NCBI GenBank assembly: GCA_017621295.1
Contig: JAGATI010000118.1
Span: 1 to 9,287 of the forward strand
DNA length: 9,287 nucleotides
Direction of reading: 5' to 3'
From: Clostridia bacterium
Lineage (GTDB): Bacteria > Bacillota_A > Clostridia > TANB77 > CAG-508
Each line of letters opens with the position of its first letter. Position 1 is the stretch's first letter. Below, in pieces: positions 1-6,818 of the stretch. Both the position numbers and the translations under genes were made by a program. The notes beneath the pieces were generated by a model that saw only the letters and a program-made list of their open reading frames with translations, was not told the origin of the DNA and did no database searches.

Positions 1-33
1 CCAGCAAAGAACGGAATTTTAATATATAAATCC
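1..33 (+). repeat. Left copy of an inverted terminal repeat, upstream of the GH15 gene
   Basis: Bases 1-28 are the exact reverse complement of 9252-9279, and the match extends to 1-33 against 9247-9279 with one mismatch (32 of 33). Both copies lie upstream of a start codon at nearly equal distance: 75 nt before the GH15 ATG and 72 nt before the mutS2 TTG. After this copy, CGGACTA at 41-47 could pair with TAGTCCG, which precedes the other copy on the minus strand, so the full unit may be a stem-loop whose 5' arm is cut off by the window edge. It may be a dispersed repeat at which the contig broke, or a structured leader. No transposase is nearby. Confidence 0.75.
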
Positions 34-108
34 CCCTGCACGGACTAAACTTATCGTTAACTTAGAATTTAACACAATCTAATAACAAAAGCTAAAGGAA
101 GGAATTTT

Positions 109-2051
109 ATGAATAATAAATATATTAATGATGCCCTAATCGGAAACGGAAAAATGCTAGCAAGCTTTTCAAAACAAGGCGAACTACTAAGACTAACATA
201 TCCCACAATAGACTATAAACAAAACATAGACTTTTTTCATGTAGGAATAAAAATAAACGACTCAGCTATTATATATTTACACAATGATATAAACAACCAC
301 TACGAACAAAGTTATATAGAAAATACAAACATTTTAACCACTAATATACAAAACACATATTTCAATTTAAACATTAAACAAATTGATTTTATCACAATAA
401 AAAAAGATATTCTAATAAAACAATATATATTTAAAAATAATAATACCATAGACATGGATATAAATTTCTTAATACATTCTGGGTTTATAAGTAGTACCAA
501 TAACCAAGTATCAGCAAGAATCTTCAATGATGCTTTATTACAATATGACTACGAAAATACTTTCGCCATTTTTTCAAATAAAATAATATCTACTAACCAA
601 TTACACAATAGCAAAGATAATATCAGAAGTGGCGAAATTTACGGAAAAGATTATATAGGAATGACAAAAGACTCAAGTATTTCATATAATTTAGGAACCC
701 TAAAACCAGGAGAAGAAAAGAAATTTTGCATATATATTTATGCAAAAGAAAATAATAAATCAAACTCATTTGAGGATATAGCAAATGAAATAGACAAATC
801 AAAAAAAATAGATATAGAAAAAGAATATAACAATGTAAAAAAATATTGGGAAAAATACATAGAAAAATATTATTCTCTAAAAAGAAAAGACTATAATGAA
901 AAAATATACAAAATATATAAAAGAACAATTTTACTTTTCCCACTCCTTACAAATAAAGAAACCGGCGGAATTATCGCTGGAATGGAAATAGACGAAAAAA
1001 AAGAAATGTGTGGTGGATATCGGATATTGTTGGACAAGAGATGCAGAGTTTATAGTAAAAGCAATAGACTTATTAGGTATGCATACACAAGCAGAGAAAT
1101 TTTATAATACATTTTGCAAAAAAACACAAAGTAAAAATGGAATGTGGGAACAACGCTTTTATACAAATGGTACTTTAGCACCATGCTGGGGATATCAAAT
1201 AGATGAAACAGCAAGTGTTATATATGGTATATATGAACATTATAAAATCACAAAAGAAGAAAAGTTTTTAAAAGATAACCTAAAAATGTGCGAAAAAGCT
1301 TTATCATTTTTAATAAAATACATTAAGAATTTACTAAATATAGAAGAAACAGATAATGTAAAAAAAGAGCTAATAGAAAAATATGAATATAAAGATAGCA
1401 TATATAAGCATGTTAGTTATGATTTATGGGAAATGAATGAAGGAATACATTTATATTCTTTAGCAAGTATCTACGCAAGTTTTAATTCTATGATAAATAT
1501 ATATGATTGTATAAAAGATGAATATAAAAATAATAGAATAAAACAAGAGAAAATAGAAAAAACAAAACAAGAATTAGAAGAGTATAATATTGAAATAAAA
1601 AAATATATACAAGATAATTTATATGATGATAAACAAAAAATATTGCTAAGAAATCAAACAGATACAAAAACAGATATTAGTATGCTAGGCACAGTATATC
1701 CTTTTGAATTATTTTCTGCTAAAGAAAAAATAATAGCAAATACTGTAGAAAAAATAAATATGACATTAAGAACATATACTCGGAGGATATCTAAGATTTC
1801 AAGATGACCATTATGTAGGAGGAAATAACCCTTGGCCAATAGCAACTTTATGGATGGCTATGTATTATAGTAAGATAGGAAATAAAAAGAAATTTTTAGA
1901 ATGTTTTGATTTTGTGGTTAATTCTTCCACAGAACATGGCTTTTTAGCAGAACAAGTTGATAATAATACTTTAAAATCAAATTGGGTAATTGGTCTTGGA
2001 TGGTCTCATGCAATGTTTATAATTGCACTTGATTGGTTGGAAAAAATATAA
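109..2051 (+). CDS. GH15 family glucoamylase-like glycoside hydrolase, read through two +1 shifts at CGG
   Basis: Predicted to release glucose from the ends of alpha-glucans (GH15 also contains trehalases); there is no signal peptide, so it is probably cytoplasmic. The start ATG at 109 has AAGGAAGG at 95-102. With C1021 and C1781 skipped the product is 646 residues, a normal bacterial GH15 length. The N-terminal part (about 1-255) fits the beta-sandwich domain and the rest the (alpha/alpha)6 barrel. The block GGYGYCWTRDAEF (302-314) is diagnostic and carries the first shift glycine, G305. SYDLWEMNEG contains the likely general acid E441. TGGYLRFQDDHYVGGNNPWP carries the second shift glycine, G558. 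GFLAEQVD contains the likely base E614, followed by GLGWSHA. Conventional translation gives three fragments. The uniform way the frame breaks argues against simple decay. Substrate is not certain. Confidence 0.88.
1021..1023 (+). other. CGG +1 shift site 1 (GH15, G305)
   Basis: Reading is GGA TAT, then CGG in frame. Skipping C1021 gives TAT GGA TAT TGT TGG, restoring GGYGYCWTRDAEF. Without the shift the frame ends 28 codons later at 1105-1107. Confidence 0.88.
1781..1783 (+). other. CGG +1 shift site 2 (GH15, G558)
   Basis: Reading is TAT ACT, then CGG in frame. Skipping C1781 gives ACT GGA GGA TAT CTA, restoring YTGGYLRFQDDHYVGG, a conserved C-terminal GH15 block. The unshifted frame stops after 8 codons at 1805-1807. 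Confidence 0.88.
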
Positions 2052-2225
2052 AAATGGCGGATTTAGGATTTTACAGGTATATGATATAGATATAGATATA
2101 GATAAAAGGATAAATTTTATTATGGAATGAAAATATAAGATACATTTAAGTTTATCTGTGATGAATTGCATAAATATACAATGGTAGCTGTTAATGATGA
2201 GTTATATGTAGAAGAGATTTAATAT
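2052..2225. other. Non-coding or decayed stretch after the GH15 gene
   Basis: No convincing gene. A hexamer GATATA is repeated about 3.7 times at 2083-2104. The segment 2149-2220 is open in one frame and would read as a short C-terminal piece (KFICDELHKYTMVAVNDELY, then VEEI and a stop), but it has no start or ribosome binding site, with TAA shortly before it. It may be the tail of a lost gene; I do not recognise the family. Confidence 0.35.
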
Positions 2226-2271
2226 AAAAATGGATATTTATAATCTTTAGAATTTATAAATATCCATTTTT
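2226..2271. terminator. Bidirectional intrinsic terminator
   Basis: A perfect 18-bp inverted repeat (2226-2243 with 2254-2271) around a 10-nt loop, with an A-run at one end and a T-run at the other, so it can stop transcripts from both sides. It lies between the convergent GH15 gene and the minus-strand DUF2442 gene. Confidence 0.88.
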
Positions 2272-2309
2272 AACTGAGTTTTGCTAATTATTAAAAAGAT
2301 TCATTTGAA

Positions 2310-2550
2310 TTAATTTATTTTTATACTATTTGAATAAAGTTCGTTAGGGTCAATATCTTCACCATCAGGCCATTCTATAGTTGTTTCAGCGGATTTGACT
2401 GATTTAAAATAATTAATTTTATCTAGCTTTTTATAAAAGTCATACTTTAAGTTTTTTTTCATATCATATAATCTTTGTTCACCATTAATATATTATTTCT
2501 AAACAAAAATTATCTAAAGCATTAACACTTTTTATTCTTGGTGGTATCAT
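2310..2550 (-). pseudogene. DUF2442 domain protein, frame broken by an apparent 2-nt deletion
   Basis: Start ATG at 2550 preceded by GGAGG at about 2558-2562; stop TAA at 2312-2310. The joined product is about 79 residues. It starts MIPPRIKSVNALDNFCLEII, continues after the break with NGEQRLYDM, and has TIEWPDGEDIDPNELY near the end, which is the DUF2442 pattern. After TAT (2490-2488) the frame meets TAA (2487-2485); dropping T2487 gives AAT GGT GAA and continues open to the end. Family members normally have one more residue here (D/E before NGE), so a 2-nt loss explains it better than a recoded extra base. No CGG is involved. DUF2442 genes often pair with DUF4160 in toxin-antitoxin-like units, but no partner is visible. 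It could be a pseudogene or an assembly error. Confidence 0.7.
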
Positions 2551-2599
2551 TACATTTCCTCCTTATTTTAAAGTATCTATTTTAAAAATTTCACCTCCA

Positions 2600-2627
2600 A
2601 TTATAACATATTATTAGCAAAAATCAA
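2600..2627 (-). promoter_or_regulatory. Predicted sigma-A promoter for the DUF2442 gene
   Basis: On the minus strand, TTGATT (2627-2622), a 16-nt spacer and a consensus TATAAT (2605-2600), about 50 nt upstream of the DUF2442 start. A GGAGGTG at about 2600-2594 directly after the -10 box has no start codon at a usable distance. Confidence 0.6.
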
Positions 2628-2781
2628 TATGAAAGTTATTGGTTCAGAAAAAATTAGGCAGAAGTGCCCAAAATAAAATGAATAAAAATATGTTGAAATA
2701 AATTCAAATGACTTACACATGATAGCATGAGGACAATTAAAAGTCAATTAAAAAACGCAAAACTTACTTGATAAAAATGAT

Positions 2782-2810
2782 TTGATATAGTAGAATTATA
2801 CCATTATAGA
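2782..2810 (+). promoter_or_regulatory. Possible promoter for radA-disA
   Basis: TTGATA (2782-2787), a 17-nt spacer, then TATAGA (2805-2810). The region is so AT-rich that alternatives are possible, such as GATAAT at 2812-2817. Position about 90 nt before the radA start is suitable. Confidence 0.4.
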
Positions 2811-2856
2811 TGATAATATATTTGATTTTAAAAATTATATATGTAATGTAAAAATA

Positions 2857-2899
2857 GAGAGGAGAAAATGTTAGAAAATTTCTAACATAGAAATAAAAA
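2857..2899 (+). promoter_or_regulatory. radA leader: distant Shine-Dalgarno, perfect palindrome and a five-codon ORF
   Basis: The strong ribosome site GAGAGGAG (2857-2864) is about 35 nt upstream of the radA ATG, and nothing like it lies closer. Between them is a perfect palindrome, 2868-2888 (10-bp arms, one-base centre), that also encodes a five-codon ORF, ATG TTA GAA AAT TTC TAA (MLENF), starting 4 nt after the ribosome site and ending 14 nt before radA. Folding the palindrome would bring the ribosome site to about 14 nt from ATG; alternatively, translation of the mini-ORF couples to radA. Confidence 0.55.
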
Positions 2900-4271
2900 A
2901 TGGCGAAAACAAAAACTGTATTTGTATGCAATAGTTGTGGATATGAATCTGCTAAATGGCTTGGAAAGTGTCCTCGGATGTAATGAATGGAATAGCTTTT
3001 ATGAAGAAAAAATAAAAAAAGAGTCTTCTAATGTATTAATAAAAGGTGAAAACAAAAAGAGTACTACTCCAAAAAAATTAAACGAAGTTGTAGGAAAAGA
3101 CGCAACAAGAATTGGTACAGGCTCTGCTGAATTAGATAGAGTTTTAGGTGGAGGATTAGTAAAAGGTTCTTTAGTATTAGTTGGTGGTGAACCACGGAAT
3201 TGGTAAATCTACATTAATATTACAATTATGTGATAAGATGCAAGGAAAACGGAAAGGTACTTTATGTATCAGGAGAAGAATCTGCAGAACAAATTAAGAT
3301 TCGTGCAGATAGATTAAAAATTAATAATGATGATATTTTGTTTTTAGGAGAAACAGATATAGATATAATACAAGAACAAATACTTTCTATAAATCCAAAA
3401 CTTGTTATTATAGATTCTATACAAACAATGTACTCTGACGAAATAACTTCAGCTGCTGGAACCGTAAGCCAGGTAAGAGAAATAACAGCAAGAATAATGA
3501 AAATATGTAAAACAAATCAAATAACAACAATCATTATAGGACATGTTACTAAAGAAGGAAATATTGCAGGTCCAAGAGTTTTAGAACATATGGTAGATAC
3601 AGTATTATATATAGAAGGCGAAAGATATTTTTCGTATAGAATTTTAAGGGGTGTAAAAAATAGATTTGGTTCAACTAATGAAGTTGGAATGTTTGAAATG
3701 CAAAATGAAGGAATGATTGAAATAACAAATCCATCATCAATTCTTATTTCCGATAGAGAAGATAATCCACCAGGTTCTGTAATTGTTGCAAGTATGGAAG
3801 GAACAAGACCACTTTTAATAGAACTTCAAGCATTAACTTCTCATACTGTTTTTGGACTTCCAAGAAGAACTGCAAATGGAATTGATTATAATCGTTTAAC
3901 ATTACTTATGGCAGTACTTGAAAAAAAGGTAGGAATAAATTTATCTAGTCAAGATGTATACTTAAATGTAGTAAGTGGAATAAAGATATCTGAACCAGCA
4001 GTAGATTTAGGAATAATAGCATGTGTTACATCTAGTTATAAAAATATTAGTATACCAAAAGATTTATTAGTTATAGGAGAGGTACGGCTTAACAGGAGAA
4101 ATAAGAGCTGTGAATTTTATCGATAAAAGGTTAAAAGAAGCAGAAAAACTCGGATTTAAAACATGTTTAATTCCAGAAAATAACAAAAAACTCTTGAAAG
4201 AAAGTTACAAATTAGATATAATAGGCATGAAAAATATAAATGATGCAATGAAGAAGTTAGGATTAAAATAA
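2900..4271 (+). CDS. radA: DNA repair protein RadA (Sms), read through four +1 shifts at CGG
   Basis: RadA is a RecA-like ATPase that promotes branch migration and processing of recombination intermediates. ATG at 2900 starts MAKTKTVFVCNSC. With C2975, C3195, C3250 and C4085 skipped the product is 455 residues, the usual length. The zinc finger is C10-C13 and C24-C27, with shift glycine G26 inside CPGC. The Walker A motif GEPGIGKST spans 96-104, with shift glycine G99. The third shift gives G117 in QGKGKVLYVSGEES. The RadA-specific KNRFG is at 252-256. The C-terminal Lon-protease-like domain contains SHTVFGLPRRTANG and VIGEVGLTGEIRAV, with shift glycine G395. Unshifted frames stop within 2, 3, 15 and 13 codons of the four sites. 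disA follows 95 nt later, a common Firmicutes pairing. All functional motifs are present, so a dead gene is unlikely. Confidence 0.93.
2975..2977 (+). other. CGG +1 shift site 3 (RadA, G26)
   Basis: Reading is TGT CCT, then CGG in frame. Skipping C2975 gives TGT CCT GGA TGT AAT GAA, restoring the zinc-finger half CPGCNEWNSF. Without the shift the next codons are ATG and the stop TAA. Confidence 0.92.
3195..3197 (+). other. CGG +1 shift site 4 (RadA Walker A, G99)
   Basis: Reading is GAA CCA, then CGG in frame. Skipping C3195 gives CCA GGA ATT GGT AAA TCT, restoring the Walker A motif GEPGIGKST. Without the shift the frame stops three codons later (TAA at 3204-3206). Confidence 0.93.
3250..3252 (+). 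other. CGG +1 shift site 5 (RadA, G117)
   Basis: Reading continues from Walker A through CAA GGA AAA, then CGG in frame. Skipping C3250 gives GGA AAG GTA CTT TAT, restoring KGKVLYVSGEES. This site is easy to miss because it is only 55 nt after site 4 and the +1 frame is also open upstream of it. The unshifted frame stops after 15 codons. Confidence 0.88.
4085..4087 (+). other. CGG +1 shift site 6 (RadA, G395)
   Basis: Reading is GAG GTA, then CGG in frame. Skipping C4085 gives GTA GGC TTA ACA GGA GAA, restoring GEVGLTGEIRAV. It is the only site where the resulting glycine codon is GGC. The unshifted frame stops after 13 codons. Confidence 0.9.
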
Positions 4272-4366
4272 AAAAAGTGTCAAAAAGGAAGTTGACGAAA
4301 GTTGCCGGAAGGGACGGAGCATATTGACAATTTTTTGGGCATCGGGGCAAAGAGGAGTGGATTAGT
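4272..4366 (+). other. radA-disA spacer with an unusually G-rich segment
   Basis: Within this AT-rich window, 4300-4350 is locally G-rich and holds three non-coding CGG trinucleotides (4306, 4315, 4343). Two short complementary pairs cross each other: TGTCAA (4278-4283) with TTGACA (4324-4329), and TTGCC (4302-4306) with GGCAA (4346-4350). This could be alternative or pseudoknot-like pairing, or chance. The disA ribosome site AGAGGAG is at 4351-4357. TTGACA at 4324 resembles a -35 box but no good -10 follows. Confidence 0.35.
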
Positions 4367-5444
4367 TTGGTATTTAAAAAGGAAGATTCGATTACAGATG
4401 TACTAAAGCTAATTGCACCAGGTACAGCAATAAGAGAAGGATTAGAAAATATTCTTAAAGCTAAAACTGGAGCACTTATTGTTATTGGAGATTCAAAAGA
4501 AGTTTTAGATCTTGTGGATGGAGGATTTCGTTTAGATATAGAATATAGCTCATCTAGACTATATGAACTTGCAAAAATGGACGGTTCTATTATTTTAAGT
4601 GCAGATTTTAAGAAAATATTATTTGCGAATGCACAATTAATACCTTCTTCAGCAATTCCTACAAATGAAACTGGGACAAGACATAGAACAGCAGAACGTA
4701 CAGCAAAGCAATCTGGAGAACTAGTTATAAGTATATCTCAAAGAAGGAATGTTATTACTATATTTAAAGGCAATTCTAGATATGCATTAGAAGATACTTC
4801 TAAAGTAAGTGCAAAAGCAAATCAAGCACTTCAAACTGTGGAGAAATATAAAAAGGTTTTTGATAGTAAATTAAGTTTGTTAAATGAATACGAATTTAAT
4901 GATATTGTTACATTAGAAAATGTAATTATTGCAATTCAAAGAGCAGAAATGGTAATGAAGATTGTAGATGAAGTTCAAAGAGCAATTTATGAGCTAGGAA
5001 TTGAAGGAAGACTTCTTGAAATGCAATTAGAAGAACTTGTAGGAGATTTAGAAGAAGAAGAATTATTAATAATAAAAGATTATATTGCAAGTACAAAAAA
5101 GAAAACTTCAGAAAAAATCTTAAAAGAAATTCAAGATTTATCTCACGATGAATTAATGAGACCAGGATTAATTGCAAAATTACTTGGATATGAAGATTTT
5201 GATAATTATGATGAAGTTCGGTGTATATACAAAAGGATATAGAATCTTAAATAAAATACCAAGAATGCCAAGTAATATAGTAGAAAATTTAGTTAAGTCT
5301 TTTAAATCTTTTCAACATATACTTGATGCAGACATTCCAAAGTTAGATGAAGTAGAAGGTATAGGTGAAGTAAGAGCAAGAACAATAAAACAATCATTAA
5401 AAAGAATGCAAGAACAGTTTGTTTTTGACAATTTAATGTTATAA
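4367..5444 (+). CDS. disA: DNA integrity scanning diadenylate cyclase DisA, read through one +1 shift at CGG
   Basis: DisA makes the second messenger c-di-AMP from two ATP and stops when bound to branched DNA. TTG at 4367 is chosen as start because AGAGGAG (4351-4357) precedes it by 9 nt and the usual DisA N-terminus follows. Skipping C5219 gives 358 residues, the normal length. The DAC domain (about 1-140) has MDGS at 71-74 and GTRHRTAER at 103-111, the two catalytic motifs; the first is DGS instead of the common DGA. A helical linker occupies about 150-280 and a HhH-type DNA-binding domain the C-terminus (GIGEVRARTIKQSL). Shift glycine G285 lies in DEVGVYTKGYRILNKIPRMP at the linker/HhH junction, so unshifted translation would end six residues after CGG and yield a cyclase without its DNA-binding domain. 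Confidence 0.93.
5219..5221 (+). other. CGG +1 shift site 7 (DisA, G285)
   Basis: Reading is GAA GTT, then CGG in frame. Skipping C5219 gives GTT GGT GTA TAT ACA AAA GGA TAT, restoring VGVYTKGYRIL. It is the only site with GGT. The unshifted frame stops after 7 codons at 5240-5242. Confidence 0.9.
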
Positions 5445-5542
5445 TATAAAAAGTTTTTTAATAGTAGTAGGTGTAACTTACATTCATTTATTACTATAAA
5501 AATATATTTTACAAAAAAGATAAAAGAATTGGAGGAAAAACA

Positions 5543-6445
5543 ATGGGAAAAGGAAAAAACGTAATAATAGGAATAGCTATACTAATAGTTATTGTATTAA
5601 TTGGAGTAGTAGGAGTAGGTATATTTAAGAATGCTACAATGGAAGTAAAAAATCCTATAGCTACAATGGAAATTGAAGGATATGGTAGAGTAAAAATAGA
5701 ATTATATCCAGACAAGGCACCAAATACAGTTGCAAACTTTATTAAACTTGCAGAAAGAGGATTTTATAATGACTTAACATTTCATAGAACAATACCAGAT
5801 TTCATGATTCAAGGTGGAGATAAAAAAGGTGATGGAACAGGAACACCTACTTTAAAAGACTTAAAAGGTGAAGGTGCAGAAGAAAAAGAGTATGGAATAA
5901 AAGGTGAATTTTTGGCAAATAATTATGAAAATACTTTAAAACATACAAAAGGTGTTATATCTATGGCAAGATCAGATTATAGTAGTATGGGATTAACTGA
6001 GCAAGGTTATAATTCAGCAGGTTCTCAATTTTTTATTATGACATCTGATAATTCATCATTAGATGGATTATATGCAGCTTTTGGAAAAGTAATTGAAGGA
6101 TATGATATTATTGAAAAAATTTCAAATGTAGAAGTTACATATAGAAGTTCAGAATTAGGAGAAGGGCAAGAAGCTCCAAAAGATGAACAAGGAAACGAAC
6201 TTTCACCAGATATGCCAAAAAATAAACCTGTAATAAAAAGTTTAACAGTAGATACATTTGGTGTAAATTATGGAGAGCCAGAAACAGTAGATGCCTTTGA
6301 TTATCAAAGTTATATAAATCAAATGTATGGATTAAATGGTAATAATGCAAGTTCAGAAGTAACACCAGAAGGTGATGATGCAGAGAATAATACATCAGAA
6401 ACTACAAATTCTACAGAAAATACTACTAATAATGGAAATGAGTAG
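5543..6445 (+). CDS. Membrane-anchored cyclophilin-type peptidyl-prolyl isomerase
   Basis: Cyclophilins catalyse cis-trans isomerisation of peptide bonds before proline; the membrane-anchored Gram-positive forms help fold secreted proteins outside the cell. ATG at 5543 has GGAGG at 5531-5535. The 300-residue product starts with a short basic segment (MGKGK) and a hydrophobic helix at about 7-28, without a lipobox cysteine, so it is probably an N-terminal anchor. The cyclophilin fold spans about 40-235 with FHRTIPDFMIQGGD and SAGSQFFIM, the characteristic active-site blocks. After about 260 there is an acidic, Asn/Thr/Ser-rich tail, likely disordered and outside the cell. It has no CGG and no frameshift, which makes it the internal control for the other genes. 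It follows disA by 98 nt and may be transcribed with it; no terminator is clear between them. Confidence 0.9.
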   Translation: MGKGKNVIIGIAILIVIVLIGVVGVGIFKNATMEVKNPIATMEIEGYGRVKIELYPDKAPNTVANFIKLAERGFYNDLTFHRTIPDFMIQGGDKKGDGTGTPTLKDLKGEGAEEKEYGIKGEFLANNYENTLKHTKGVISMARSDYSSMGLTEQGYNSAGSQFFIMTSDNSSLDGLYAAFGKVIEGYDIIEKISNVEVTYRSSELGEGQEAPKDEQGNELSPDMPKNKPVIKSLTVDTFGVNYGEPETVDAFDYQSYINQMYGLNGNNASSEVTPEGDDAENNTSETTNSTENTTNNGNE

Positions 6446-6451
6446 ACTGAA

Positions 6452-6482
6452 TATGTCAATGGGTACAGGTTTGTTTGACATA
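6452..6482. other. Short inverted repeat after the cyclophilin gene
   Basis: TATGTCAA (6452-6459) and TTGACATA (6475-6482) are complementary, giving an 8-bp stem with a 15-nt loop 6 nt after the stop codon. It lacks a T-run, so it is a weak terminator at best. Confidence 0.4.
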
Positions 6483-6593
6483 GAAAAAATTAAGATATGA
6501 GACCAATTATTAGAAAAAAAGAGACAATTTAAAATTGTAAGAGTTTAGGTTTTGAGAGGTATGGCAGGTTATAGAAATTAGTGAAAAAAGGGA

Positions 6594-6622
6594 TTGATAA
6601 ACAATTATAGGTTTGATATAAT
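6594..6622 (+). promoter_or_regulatory. Strong sigma-A-type promoter in the cyclophilin-mutS2 gap
   Basis: TTGATA (6594-6599), a 17-nt spacer and a perfect TATAAT (6617-6622). No recognised gene lies downstream on this strand before the terminator at 6756-6796. Confidence 0.65.
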
Positions 6623-6628
6623 TTTTAT

Positions 6629-6796
6629 AGATTAAAGTGGAAAATTTATTTTTCTAAATAGTAATATTCTTAAATATTTTTCAGTAATGGCAAGAAAATC
6701 TTTAAAGAAATATTACAATATAGATAAAGAAATTCTGTTTGTAATTAAAAGTAATTAAAACAAAAAAGAATGGCAATACCATTCTTTTTTGTTTTA
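6629..6796 (+). ncRNA. Candidate small RNA (or tiny-ORF transcript) of about 165 nt
   Basis: Inferred only from its boundaries: a good promoter ending at 6622 and a perfect intrinsic terminator at 6756-6796. The body is AT-rich and matches no RNA family that I recognise. It includes the 23-codon ORF at 6687-6758, which lacks a ribosome site. The RNA would run toward the 3' end of mutS2 but stop before it. Confidence 0.35.
6756..6796. terminator. Bidirectional intrinsic terminator
   Basis: A perfect 18-bp stem (6756-6773 with 6779-6796) with a 5-nt loop CAATA, A-rich on one flank and T-rich on the other. It lies 22 bp after the mutS2 stop and can also end transcripts from the plus-strand promoter at 6594. 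Confidence 0.92.
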
Positions 6797-6818
6797 TGAT
6801 TATACAATCTACATATCC

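Larger units (their letters stand above)
2551..2899. other. Intergenic region between DUF2442 and radA
   Basis: About 350 bases without a gene I can support in any frame; open stretches are short and lack ribosome binding sites. It holds the minus-strand promoter near 2600-2627, a possible plus-strand promoter near 2782-2810 and the radA leader at 2857-2899. The clpC/mcsAB genes often found upstream of radA in Firmicutes are not here. Confidence 0.6.
6446..6755. other. Intergenic region between the cyclophilin gene and mutS2
   Basis: About 310 bases with no protein gene I can support. The longest candidate is a 23-codon ORF, ATG at 6687-6689 to TAA at 6756-6758 (starts MARKSLKKYYNIDKE), without a ribosome binding site and ending inside the terminator stem. 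The stretch contains the promoter and candidate short transcript listed separately. Confidence 0.55.

Noticed and set aside
312..527. Minus-strand open frames inside GH15, disA and the cyclophilin genes, and plus-strand ones inside mutS2
   Set aside because: These are hydrophobic or low-complexity shadows of AT-rich coding sequence, without ribosome sites or family motifs.
4292..4327. Short ORF starting TTG ACG AAA GTT GCC in the radA-disA spacer
   Set aside because: Eleven codons, with no ribosome site at proper spacing and no recognisable product.
4328..4366. In-frame N-terminal extension of DisA (CAA TTT TTT GGG CAT CGG GGC)
   Set aside because: The frame is open only back to TGA at 4325, has no better start, and the ribosome site at 4351-4357 points to TTG 4367. 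The CGG at 4343 lies in this untranslated part; a shift there would leave the disA frame.
5455..5500. Possible hairpin terminator between disA and the cyclophilin gene
   Set aside because: ATAGTA and TACTAT arms pair, but the rest of the stem is poor and no T-run follows.
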